Positions 1-10,600 of a stretch of DNA of 64,000 bases are shown in pieces. Source of the DNA: Suillus spraguei. Its lineage: Eukaryota > Basidiomycota > Agaricomycetes > Boletales > Suillaceae. Under the pieces are notes generated by a model that was given only the letters and a program-made list of their open reading frames with translations, made no database searches and was not told the DNA's origin. Each line of letters opens with the position of its first letter. The stretch's first letter is position 1. The stretch is from NCBI GenBank assembly GCA_016800925.1, contig JABCPU010000162.1, forward strand, positions 78,730 through 142,729, in the 5' to 3' direction. The translations under genes were made by a program, and so were the position numbers.

Positions 1-665
1 TCAGACGATGAGCTTCGTGCGCCTCCGCGCATTCCCCCTGTCATAAAGAATCTGTCTTACTGTGTGAAGCGTGCAAAATCACAGCTCAAACCATCTTGCG
101 TGAACTTGATGGATCTGGGAGATGATTGCCAAGAGGTACTATGTTAACATATGGGTATACCGCTTTATATTGATAAACACCTCACCAGCCTGAAAGCCAA
201 GAAAACTTGGAGAACGGCCTGAGATTTATTTCTATTCAAATTATTACGCAAGCCATCATCGCGCAGCAAGCTAAGCGCGAATAGCAGCGTGTGCTTGCCC
301 TAGCAACTGTTTGAGAAGTCGAGTCAGATGTTCAACATGCCACACTGTCTCAACTGGTTCTACAGCAGGATGCTATAGAATATGCTCGTACCGGCGCGGA
401 GATCAAATTCCTCAAAAATCTTTTGGCTCGAAGGAGTGACGAGCCCGCAGCTGACATGGAGGCGAAAAAGAAACGATACCAGCGTCAGGTCATGGCCTTC
501 TGTGCTGCTGATTCCCAACTTGATCGCGCTGAGAGTCTTGCGCGTAACTTGTGTCAGCCCAAGAAAGATGCATCTGCTGCTGATAATATGATGGAAGGTA
601 AGGCCCCGAGTACGAGTTGGAGCACAAGCAGGCCTCTGACTCTGAGCCCCCAGCTTAACGGCTGA
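1..665 (+). pseudogene. Decayed copy of an unknown two-exon gene family
   Basis: No known family is recognised. The first 140 bases encode a stretch ending in CVKRAKS that resembles FVKRAKTD in the better copy at 15000-15884, and the sequence then runs into a donor-like GTACTATG. From about 310 to 665 a second block carries FCAADSQLDRAESLAR, which matches FAIADSQLDHFEGTARA in exon 2 of the 15 kb copy. Stops and frame changes separate the blocks, and the gene enters from outside the window. It is read as a degenerate paralogue. The similarity is by eye and modest. Confidence 0.5.
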
Positions 666-1548
666 GGTGAGGCCATTATTACCCTCGTCTTTGTAGTCCT
701 AATGGACTGAACATGAGGCAGAAATCGTCATGGGAATACTTATTCGGGTGGCGTCACGGACCTGGCCAGACCTACCTCATGTACTCCACCATTTCTTGTA
801 TCCGCCAGAAGTAGTATAGCCAATAGTTGTTTGACATATACACATGTGTATGCTATAGAAATGATGATGTTCTTGAGCAAAATGTGACAGACTCGCAGTC
901 GGAAATATTGGAGTGGCTTACTGTCATAATGGCTCATGTACTACTAAGTACTACTAGTAGTATGGAGACCTAAGTTTGCCAACGGGCAATCAACTTGAAA
1001 ATTCAATGGTGGGCCGGGTGACTCAGAGAGGCCGCTAGCAGCAGCAGTAGTACTACTAGTACAGCTCTGCCATGATTGAACGGACTCCTGAGAATCTTGA
1101 CCCATTCAGAAGGCTGACTCATCGTCCGCTTGTCCACTCACTCAGTAGTCACCCAGACCAGCGCTGGGCCTGGCCAGATTATATGTTGTACCTGAATGCA
1201 ACCACTCGTAATTTTCCGTCAATTCGTTGAGCGTGTGCACGATGAGGCTACAGCTCTCGGACTTAGCTGACATGGAGCAATGATCACGGTGGCCTCGAGA
1301 TCTGTCTTGAGAAGGGTGAGATCGTTGGGATCCTGCTAAGCGAAAACTTCCTGGTATGCTTCTATAATGATCAGTTAGCAATGTACTATTAATGTATATA
1401 CGAAGATCCAGGACTATAATGTGGTGTTAAGGCTCTGTTGGCGATTGCGATAACACCATCGTTGTGACCGTGGACGGCCGCCAACATTCTGTCTCACCAT
1501 ACGGTCTTCCGGGAGTGCAACCGCAGTACAGTATCCGCCGCGATCAGC
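666..1548. other. Intergenic, no gene seen
   Basis: No coding signal was recognised. It holds short copies of the palindromic motif TAGTACTAGTA (near 946 and 1046) that recurs up to about 16.6 kb. Confidence 0.4.
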
Positions 1549-1795
1549 ATGGCGTTCAGTGAGTATATCCTGGAGGTATGCCGAGTCAATGGGAACCATG
1601 CTGGCACTTCTACGTCAGATGACGACTCAGTCAGGCTGATCGCTGCACCTAATGGCATCGCTGCCGATAATACTACCATGACCATCAATGGCACAGCACA
1701 TCAGTCCACAGACGTGCAGATGTCTCCCCTTGCTGATCCTTCCCAGTCCAATCAGGCCGGCTCACCAGTACGTCCCAAGGCTGAGGCCTAGCACG
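1549..1795 (+). CDS. Possible exon of unknown gene upstream of the MADS-box
   Basis: An open stretch of about 80 codons encodes a Ser/Thr/Asn-rich, low-complexity segment ending in PVRPKAEA and a stop. A further short open stretch (PSGLTLQQMQSFKMALA, about 1875-1925) follows in the next 130 bases. Both look like the disordered tail of a eukaryotic regulatory protein, but the family is not recognised. They run directly into the MADS-box sequence on the same strand, so they may be upstream exons or a different gene fused to it. Only openness and composition support it. Confidence 0.25.
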
Positions 1796-1913
1796 TTCCG
1801 GTACTCCCACTCAGCAGTTAGTACCATATTCCTATGAACGGTTATGCCATCTCTAATGGTACCGTCATGCGTCAGCCAAGTGGCCTCACTTTGCAGCAAA
1901 TGCAATCCTTCAA

Positions 1914-2540
1914 GATGGCACTTGCACGGAAGAGAAACCCAAGTCAGACAAGAAGGCAGGAAGGCGAAAGATTAAGATCGAATTTATTCAAGATAAATCG
2001 AGACGTCACATAACATTCTCCAAAAGGAAAGCTGGTACGCGATCGACTTTCTTTGCCCTCTCTGTACTTTCCCTCAATATGTTCGTCTACTTTTGCAGGC
2101 ATAATGAAAAAGGTCTATTTCATCAATATACTTATACTCTCGCGCTTATCTAACCGAATTATCAGGCATATGAACTCTCCACTCTTACAGGCACTCAAGT
2201 CCTTTTACTCGTCGTGTCAGAAACAGGTCTCGTTTACACTTTTACTACCTCAAAGCTGCAACCCCTTGTTACTCAACCAGAAGGCAAGAATCTTATTCAA
2301 GCATGTCTGAATGCGCCCCATGGCTCGCTTCCCTCCGCAATGCCAGTCGGTACGCCTATAGGTCGTGCGTCTGGACCAATGTCTTTGCCCGTCCCAGGAA
2401 GTACTAACCTTCCGGGAGAGCTTACTATTCCAGGTGGTCCTGTTGGCGGCCCTCAAAGCGCCACGAAAGAGGACGGTGATGATGAAGGCGACGGAGAACC
2501 ATACTACGGAGCCTTTATTGCCTATACTCTTGCTACCTGA
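1914..2540 (+). CDS. mcm1: Mcm1-type MADS-box transcription factor (possibly partial)
   Basis: Encodes an SRF/Mcm1-class MADS domain, a DNA-binding and dimerisation fold acting in the nucleus. Exon a (to 2034) gives the basic part KIKIEFIQDKSRRHITFSKR. A 14 nt micro-exon (2099-2112) gives GIMKK. Exon c (from 2166) gives AYELSTLTGTQVLLLVVSET, then VYTFTTSKLQPLVTQPEGKN and LIQACLNAPHGSLPS, a very close match to fungal Mcm1. The introns at 2035-2098 and 2113-2165 keep the frame. The tail is Pro/Gly-rich and stops at 2540, shorter than usual Mcm1 tails. The start is not resolved: the native N-terminus may be replaced by the sequence at 1549-1925. It may be a live gene or a captured fragment. The domain identity is secure, the gene limits are not. 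Confidence 0.8.
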
Positions 2541-3297
2541 CTCTGCGCCCCTCGTATTGATCCCCGGCTTGAAGATTGCTTTATTGATGACAATATTACT
2601 ATCTAATATCTCGTGCCCTCATGTAACTTGGTACGAGCCAGCGAGCAAATGAAGCAATGGGAGATCTTGAGAGCGCGACGAACCTTGTCTTGAAGTCACA
2701 TGTCCTGTTAGCTTTCGATGCATTGTTGAGTTTAGGTAGTGTAATACGAGGCCAAGGGCACCTCCGGCATCAGGCGATCATCGTGCAACACGAGGATTAG
2801 CATACTGACTGATGTCGTCACGAGGAATGGGTGTATGGTACCAATACTTCGCAAAGCCGGAGGTGAGTATGAAGGTGAATGTCTCCACATCAAAGCCCAT
2901 GGTTGTAATGAAGGCTCGATCGTTCTGGCTCGCAAATAAAGCTTGCCATGGGATGCTCATCCGTGGATTTGGAAGGAGCTGCGCACGGTAAAGGTATTGG
3001 TATTGTCGTCATGGTTGACGTCTGTCAATGCGTTCTTGTCGAGTCAGCTCAGTTCCCACCAGTACAGTAGCTGCAACAATGAGTGCAGATTCTTCATCGT
3101 CGATTACTTCTGTCTCTGTCTTGTTTTGCAATGCTTGATATTGATATAAAATATTATCCATGATATTCTGTGGACTATGGTTTGGTTTTTCGTACAGAAT
3201 ATCTGATTGCGTAACTTGGAATATGTTTTTCAAAGTCCGGTATATGATAGTCCGGATTATTTTGCCTACCTACAGGAAGTCACCTGGTTACCTGGTA
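2541..3297. other. Intergenic, no gene seen
   Basis: Only short overlapping open frames on both strands, with no recognisable domain or splice-consistent chain. Confidence 0.4.
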
Positions 3298-3736
3298 GAG
3301 CTGCTCAATTCTAAAAGTTCGTGTTCAAGAGTTTGCCGGTTCGCGAGTTTGCCGGTTCGCGAGTTTGCCGGTTCGCTGCAAAGCGTCGCCAAACTTTGTC
3401 CTAACGGCGTGCAGCACCAGCACTTCAAGTGTAGTGAATTATCTCCAAACAGTCTTAAAGCACATCATGAAGGTCATGCTTCCATTTTTAAGTGAGAGAT
3501 GGCTATATTATATGATATTCACGAACATACTAGTAAAAGGTTCAGGAATGTGAATGATGAGGTTTAATGAGGTTTGGGACGTGCTTTAAGACTGCTTGTA
3601 GATAACTCACTACACTGAACGTTGGTGCTGCGCGCTGTAAGGTACAAGTCCCGTTTAGGACAAAGTTTGGCGACACTTAGCAGCGAACCGGCGAACTCGG
3701 CTCCTAGTTGAACACGAACTTTTAGAATTGAGCAGC
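3298..3736. repeat. Foldback element: ~160 bp inverted arms
   Basis: The left arm (about 3298-3465, starting GAGCTGCTCAATTCTAAAAG) is repeated in reverse complement at about 3575-3736. The arms are separated by roughly 110 bp. Both arms share the AAACTTTGTCCTAA segment and a stretch ending in AGTCTTAAAGCAC. The left arm also holds three tandem copies of a 16 bp unit (GAGTTTGCCGGTTCGC). This is the structure of a MITE or foldback transposon. No coding capacity was seen. Confidence 0.8.
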
Positions 3737-3869
3737 CCAACTGGGCGTTCATCGGGCAATCGTTGTCCATTCATATCGGCACTGATATTAGGTACTCGTA
3801 TTAATGCAGATTCGTGAACAACTGGAGTACGGTGGCAGGCAACAAGCTACACGGCATACATAATTAACA

Positions 3870-6299
3870 CTAGAGGTGAGATTGAGGAGTAAGGGACGTA
3901 AGTGCATCCAGGCTTGTCATCGAGCTGAGGTCATCACCATCGTCAGCGTCCGTATTATCTAGTCTACGCCTCTTGCCAGACAGGGTGACTTCTACCCCCG
4001 AGGCAAATAACGACTGAGACTTCGTGACCAAGACTGGCTCATACTTGTCCTCCCGTTGAAGTTTTTGCAGCACGGCACCATCTTTGGCAGGCCAACCAAA
4101 TAGATCGAGGTACTTGTTGAAGATGCCTACCACAGCGTCATGCGAGTCCAGAACCTTCATACCCATGTTCTTCTTGTAAACAGTGGAGTCCGTCATCATC
4201 TCATGTGAAGCTGTCAAAAACTCTGGTACGACAGGGACTTCTTGCACTGCTTTCTCATACGCGAGCTGGAATTTGTCAAATACCATTTGCTGACGCTCAG
4301 TAATCCGAGTGTACCGATGCGAGAAGAATTCGGCAAGGTCGTGGATAAGACTGTCAAGCGGTGTGCAGTCGATATACATAACATTGGGAAGGGTACTTCT
4401 CCCGATGAGCCAATCTGTTTTCGAGGCTGATCCGGGTGAGGCTTCGAAAAGCTGTGTGATGAGTGATGTCCTGCGAAGGACGTCCATGCAAGTATCCTTG
4501 TACATAAGAGCCGTCCACAGAACGACGTAAAAGCTGGACTCGAGATCATCCTTGACCGTATGTATGGCATATTTATGCTCGACGAGGTACGCAGACATGA
4601 AGTGCCAGGTTCCCTTAGTCATAGCAGAATTAGTACATGATGTAAAGCGCACGGAATAAACATACCGTGCGTGTTGTTTGTCGGGGGCCCTGAATGTTAA
4701 GTAACTTTGATAGGTCCCAATCAATTAGGTAGCCCTCCCCTTTGTAGATGACGACGTTTCCAACACTAAGGTCCCGATGTAATACCTTTGCAAGTTCAAA
4801 TGCGTCCTTGTGAGCTGCGTTGATAGATCATGAATAATATATATGTGAATTTAAATAAATACGTACCAATCAGTGCATCACGCACAGACACAACAAGTTG
4901 ACGAGAACTCTTAAAGTCAGTCAATTTTGTGCCCACAATATCGAGAACCAGACGGTGTAGAGTGTGCGGGGTGAGAGGTAAGTGGGGACTTGCCCATTGA
5001 GCGCATCCGAACTTAGCGGTCTGAGTAGATTGCTGAGGGATAGAGGGGGGTACATCATGATATGCGATGCAATTTGGGATATGGGAAACCTTGTGCGACT
5101 TCAACAGTTTGTAGGTCTCGCCTTCCGGTAAGACATCGGGTAATGATACCCGCCAGGAATCTTTGAACATTACGACCTTCTTCTTGACAAGGTCAAATGC
5201 GGGACACGCGCGTGTCCAGCGGCCAACAGGTGAATGAGATTTCGTGGCAGGTTGGGGAATGATCAATGTGAGCGAGCCAGAGCCCTCGGCATTAGGGACA
5301 TCGACTTTGAGCATACGAGTGGTATTGGGAATATTTAACGATAACCTTGCGATGGAAGCCTCCTCGTCGCTGGCAAGCGTTACGGAAGTATCGACGCCAC
5401 GCATTTCAGGTGACGCTCGTGCGTAACGATGAAAGAAATCAGCCAAGTGTGGTTCGTTGTTGTAGTCGATGGCGCTAGTGACGATGGCCCCCTCCCTATC
5501 CCATCTGATAATGCGAGCGCGATCACGCACGATCAGGAGAGAGAATGCGTGGGTACGGAACTGGGTGCCGAGCTGAGCTGCAGTATAGCTCGTTATTTGT
5601 CCCAGCGTGTCCATACCCTTCTCTGTGCGGGATATAACGCTATTAACTCCAGAAGGGTCGCAGAATGCGTCGTGGGAGTATGACCATTTGAATTCGATGA
5701 TTATTTCTGTTGCAGAAACATCGCAGTTGCGCGATGAAGGTTCACGTCCATCGGGATACACGCAGACGTCCGGCTTGATATTGAACACCGCTGAATCTAT
5801 TTTCGAGCAGTTTTGTGTGTCTGGGTGATTGTGAGTGTCAACAAACGACAATTGAGGAGCGAAAGGTTTGATGGTGTTAATCTAGGTTAGGCTGTCAATA
5901 ACCCCACTGTTGTATGTGTGGGGGGGTACTCACGAAGGGTTTATAGGCATGTTCCTCATTTTTAACGGAAATCATATCGCTGAATGCGCCAACAACAAAA
6001 TTGAAGGACGAGGGATCATAGTCAGGAATCTGAGAAGTCGGGAGAAATTCCTGGAGAAACTCCCCAACTGGCATCGGGCCAACAAAATAACCTTTCATCT
6101 CTTTACCCATAGCGTTGATAGTCTCAATGCGGCACCGTGTAAGAGTCGTAAAGGGCAGCATGGTGGAGCTGTCCCGTTTGATAGGAGTATCGACGATGTC
6201 ATTGGGAGCTAGATGGGAGCCTTCCGCAATAGGAAGCCTTACTGGTTCTGCGGTAGGGGTGCCTTCAACAGGCACCGCAAGGTTGGGGATAACGTCCAT
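3870..6299 (-). CDS. FunK1-type fungal protein kinase
   Basis: A four-exon gene: 6299-5934, 5881-4867, 4814-4666, 4613-3870. The phases join exactly and give about 757 residues, in the usual FunK1 range. FunK1 (Pfam Pkinase_fungal) is a lineage-expanded eukaryotic-type kinase family of multicellular fungi with poorly known substrates. Diagnostic features are the catalytic loop HRDLSVGNV, the metal-binding DWDLSK in place of DFG, and the activation-segment sequence RTGTWHFMSAYL formed across the third intron. The N-terminal third (GKEMKGYFVGPMP, then IEFKWSYSHDAFCD) is typical of the family. A basic patch KRRRL lies near the C-terminus. All splice sites are GT...AG and no stop interrupts the frame, so it looks intact. 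The ATG at 6299 was chosen as the first in frame. Possible extra 5' exons lie at 6535-6870. Confidence 0.9.
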
Positions 6300-7230
6300 A
6301 ATGTGTACAGCCTGGGGTATAATGGGTATGTATGTATATACAAATGACTAACGGCAAAAACCGGACCGTGGTGATATATTCCAAAAGGAGGAAGAAGAGA
6401 AAGACGTAGGTCACATTTGGGGCCTTTTATAGTGAATGAGACTCAGTCCGGATTTTCCCGGACTTCTCACGGGCCCACCGACTATTCATGTTGAAAGAAG
6501 TCTGATTCAGTCCTATTCATTGTGAGACATAACACGGGAAAAAAGGGGAGGGGACATACCCGACACAAAGACACAACAACAATGTGCTGTGGAGAAAAGA
6601 TCCAATGTGCAAAATAAGATACTACCCACTCGGGCTTGACAATTTCAAGATGGTCAGCGAGCGCCGGGAAGTGAGGGTAGTGGCGGAAAGGGTCAGGGTA
6701 AGAGTATAGGAGGTAACATTAAATGTTGCTCACCTTATTGAAAGCGGTAAGAAATTCACCGAGTTTATCCATCGGAATATGGCTGGCCGAGACGTGCTGT
6801 TTGTTGAAATCGATGTCGTTTTCCAGTACGTGCTTCTCCTGTATTGATTAGGTTATTTTGGTGGATTCGAAGATCGATAACCTCGATGGTACCTTGAAAT
6901 TCTATCTTCTCCGTGGTGTTTGTTTGTTACCAGGATAGGCAGGGAAGTCGACCGAGTGCCGAAATGCCAACGTTCGTTGTAGAGGATTATGCAGACAAGA
7001 CAGACGTTGGCGTGCAATAATAAATACGGTTTGTAGGACAGTATATTGGTCGATGAGATATCTAGTTCGAATTACAGACTAGAGATCAGGATAGAGTAGA
7101 ACGTCGATGATGGTTGGCGAAGGTGAGGATGACGGTACGCAACATATCAACTTCCAAGGTTATTTCCGGATCTGGGAGTCCGACGTGTAAGTGGCCCGAA
7201 CAGTATAGATTGGTACTTATTGCGCATGTC
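6300..7230 (-). other. FunK1 upstream region with possible 5' exons
   Basis: On the minus strand two open stretches look coding: one ending LGEFLTAFNK before a GTGAGC (about 6870-6735), and one reading FRHYPHFPALADHLEIVKPEW (about 6700-6620). No AG acceptor lies between them, so a normal intron cannot be drawn. They could be degraded 5' exons of the kinase or another remnant. At about 6428-6530 the sequence GTGAATGAGACTCAGTCCGG reappears roughly inverted as CAGTCCTATTCATTGTGAG, a small inverted repeat. The rest is featureless. Confidence 0.35.
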
Positions 7231-7374
7231 AGTTAGCAGTGTATATACCAGAAGACTCGAAGATCAATAGATCCATCGGTACTGAGTATTCCGTACACAA
7301 CTGATTGATGTTGAGTCAAAAAAAAAAAAGAAGAAGAAAAAAAGTAATTCAAGTTCGCGTTGAGCCGAAAACTG

Positions 7375-7960
7375 ACGCGGCGCGTAGGAGTGGCCAAGTC
7401 GCGCAAGTCGACGTCTGTGAGCGCTAACAAAGCAGGTGAAGGGGGTGGTTGATCGCTTTGAGGGGTGTGTTGACCAGTGGGTCAGGTGTGTCGGTCATTA
7501 CCTCTACATCGCGCATGAGGGAGGGTGTGTTGACCAGTGGGTCGGGTATGTTGGTCAATACCTCGACATCGCGCATTAGACGGGCAGTGACTGTGGCATC
7601 CTGACTCAGGAGGACAGGGTCTATGGGGATCTCGTCGCGTGCTGAGTTCGATAGAGCTGCAGCATCAGGTTGTGGTTCTGGGTGAGTTATCCGACGACGT
7701 TTTCGGGGAGCCTTGTCTTGCGAGTCTACGTCGGCAGGTTGCTGATTCTGAGCCTGTTCTTCTTTCATGCGTTTACGCCATGCGCGTTTGTTGGCGGTGT
7801 TCCGTTCTTTGATCTCTCGTGCCCTGTCAGGATTGAGTTTCTGTTTGGCGTGCCATCTTCTAACGCGCTCGCGTTGCCGTTCCTCGGGGGTTAGGTCTGA
7901 TGCGGCTAGATCAGGATGGGTAAGCCTGGGCTTCTTGGTGAGTTTTTCGGGCTGTTGCAT
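7375..7960 (-). pseudogene. 5' fragment of the JmjC-like family
   Basis: Starts MQQPEKLTKKPRL and continues LTPEERQRERVRRW, nearly the same as the first 180 residues of the complete gene at 54127-56384. It keeps the charged N-terminal region, the KAPRKRRRI nuclear-localisation-like patch and the repeated DVEVMTDTPDP motif. A one-base shift near 7424 moves the continuation (LALTDVDLRDLATP) into another frame, and homology ends at about 7375. The catalytic dioxygenase part is absent. The gene is therefore truncated. The region upstream of its ATG is also shared with the 54 kb copy. Confidence 0.8.
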
Positions 7961-8285
7961 TTTATTTCAACAAGGAATTTCCTTGTTAAGATGATGCTAA
8001 GCGTGTTAGGGTATGATATGGGAGAATGTAGTTAGAGGGTGTTGACTTGGAATGAAATGGTAGGAGAAGGTCGGTCGGGCAAACAATGCCACATTTGTCG
8101 GAATTTTAAATCGGACATACGTACTAGGAAAGTACACGCATTACATCCATTGTCAAGTCCATGGTGTGCGGTTGTGATGAGAATGATACGGTCAAGTTAT
8201 AGGAGTTAATTAGACTACAGCTTAATAAGTTGAGTAGGAATGTAGTAGCCAGTATGTCCTCAAAGTCGTCGCCAAAGTCCAATCA
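7961..8285 (-). repeat. Conserved segment upstream of the JmjC-family gene
   Basis: Read on the minus strand this matches the region before the complete JmjC-like gene (53780-54126) and a gene-less copy at 32170-32370. Shared landmarks are ATTAACTCCTATAACTT, a TATCATT..CATTACAA-type stretch and GGACTT(A/G)ACAATGGA. It may be the promoter or 5' leader of the family carried along during duplication. Confidence 0.65.
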
Positions 8286-8597
8286 GTGTTGTGGTATTGT
8301 CCTCAAAGTCATTATACATACTCAAAGTCATCGTACGTACTCAACGGTGTTGTATTGGTGTTGTACATATCCAAGTTATTATACTCAATGACGTTGTACA
8401 TATTCAAAGTCATTATATACATACTCAAAGTCGTCATACGTCAATGGTGTTGTACATACTCAAAGTTGTTATATATACTCAAAGTCATCATACTCAAAGT
8501 CATCATACGTACTCAAAGTCATCATACGTACTCAAAGTCATCATACGTACTCAAAGTCATCATACATACTCTTGAGGAGTACGTATCCGAATTGTAA
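8286..8597. repeat. Minisatellite of TACTCAAAGTCATCATACG units
   Basis: Imperfect tandem copies of an 18-20 bp unit, best ordered at 8480-8575. The reverse-complement form (ACTTTGAGTATGTAC) occurs at 32030-32165, 48760-48860 and 53640-53780. Open frames across it are low-complexity artefacts. Confidence 0.9.
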
Positions 8598-9033
8598 ACG
8601 ATCCCGACTGTGAACGAACCAGTGAATAACTCTCGTGAGGCAGAGGTGACGTACTGACTTGATAGTCACATCGTGGTCGTCGTCCTCGTCATCGTCATCG
8701 CAACGCCTATCGTTCTCGCCTATCATGTCCTCGATGTTGTCGAACAACGTAACTATCCGTCTGATAGCTCGTCCTTGCGACATGGTGTAGTTTATCTCCC
8801 TGATAATAGTGAGCGTACCGCACTAGATGCTACTAACGAAAGAATCCATACCTTTTTTTCACCGCCTGCCCCGATTCAAGCACTTGAAGCTTCTCCTCCA
8901 AATCAGCAATCCTCCGTCTCTGTCGAGCATTCTCAGATGTCGGCACTGCTATGGACGATGTTGCGGCAGGTTGTGGGGCCTGCGACGACACTCCAGACTG
9001 GAAGTCGTTCTCCGACTGGGACATGAGCTTCAA
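8598..9033 (-). pseudogene. Truncated transposon-associated hypothetical protein
   Basis: Exon 1 (9033-8852) encodes QRRRIADLEEKLQVLESGQA, a short coiled coil. After an intron (8851-8800), exon 2 reads SQGRAIRRIVTLFDNIEDMI followed by an acidic run of Asp residues. The combination of coiled coil, GRAIRR.VTLFD and DDDDED is recalled from a multicopy agaricomycete hypothetical protein usually much longer. Here coding sequence ends at the satellite at about 8600, so the C-terminal bulk is missing. Identification rests on memory of the pattern, not a search. Confidence 0.6.
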
Positions 9034-10600
9034 CAGCGAAGAGAGGGAAAGAGAGATAAGGGAGAAAAAAGGAGACTGATGATGGGTTGAACTTCATGCA
9101 GTTTCCGCTTTATATAATGGCTATCCAGGATCGGCAAATATGTCGCCCAGAACATCGCTTGCCTAGAATGGAAAGCTAACGGCTAATAACGTCAGTATCT
9201 CAGACGCTGAATATAAAGTTGCCATAAAGCCGCTAAGCTTACTTTTTGAGTGATGATGTCCAGTTTGGAATAGTACGAAAAACATGCGTCCCATTCGTAC
9301 ATACTGGTCCTCGCTTCCGAGTTAGCTGTCAGCGTCTCGGTTGACTGTGCATGTGGCATGTGCATTGTCACAATTACATGACCGTCACCGCTCCCGCTGA
9401 AACATGCGGAACAAGCGCATACTAGAGCTCGATTCAGTAGAAATGTAGGCAAACAACTACTGGCAAAACAGTATTGGCATATTCGCATAATTGGCGGGTC
9501 AGTGTACACCCGTACCAACGGTGGCGGGTATGGTGTGGCTTCAGAGACCCGCGGGTTCACCCGTGCTCAACCCTAAGATTCTGGGTTAGATCATGATGAT
9601 AGGAAGTTACTCAGTTATGACTCACTGAGAGACGCGCCCAGAATCAGTCTCCTCCATCTCTCTTTTGTAATGTACCTGTTATTATTAGTATTTGCGGAAG
9701 TTTCGAGTTTCAGGCTACTTAACACTGCGGCCAATGATAACAAATGCATGTATATGGAATCTGGATGCTGGTGGTCAGTAACATTAATGAATATTCGGAG
9801 TTTGGCCCTGATTGACAAAGGCACCTCATCCTAATATATACAAACAACGTCTTTGTACGAATCGTACTAGTAATTACCAGCGCTTGAATCTAGTAGATGG
9901 CGACATTACTCGGGAAACCCAAGGCAAAGAGATGATGCATGACCCTCATAGCAATCACGCGGGTCCCACCCAGGCTATAATCGCATCCAACATCCCCTAC
10001 GATATAATATCCACTAACCTACAAACAGACTAGTACTAAGTAATTCCGATTTACCCTGCCGTCAATCTTAACACCTGTCCCACATCTTCAGGCGTGACTT
10101 GAAGACTTCTACTGAGTCATAGTCGCACTTTGGACATCGTTCAACGGCGTAAGGGCCCGGGAGGTAAGGTTGATTTTGTTGACATCCCTGTTATCTTTGT
10201 AAACCGTGACAAACACCAGAGCTATGACACAATGATATTGACACTTTCCATTAAGAGTGTGCGCTGTAAGTGCTCTGTGATTCAGAAGATGAAAGTAATT
10301 TGTTAGTACGTTTCTACTATACTCGACAAAAGGGACTATTCCCGATTTTCAACGTCAGTGGAAAGAGGATTTTGTCACCTATGCCCTGACGTGTGGGAAT
10401 AATTACGCTTTCAAAAAATTGTACAATCGATGAATGGCGATAGTGATGTCATTGGAGTCAGGAACTGGGGCTTCCCAGCGCGACTACAGTCGGTAGTGAT
10501 TCGGCCGACTGAGAAGAAACATTGGTATTACATACTACAAGCAATGCATGATATGCTTAGTTAGCCTAGATTACATCGTACGTCAGATAAGTACCGTTGA
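9034..10600. other. Intergenic, weak coding traces only
   Basis: Near 9490-9580 there are GC-rich CCCGTACC and ACCCGTGC repeats, like those at 29060-29165. An open plus-strand stretch at about 10160-10305 (VDFVDIPVIFVNRDKHQSYD) could be an exon relic but is unassigned. Nothing else was recognised. Confidence 0.35.

Noticed and set aside
8286..8597. Open frames in the 8.3 kb minisatellite
   Set aside because: Low-complexity translation of tandem repeats; both forward frames are open only because of the repeat period.
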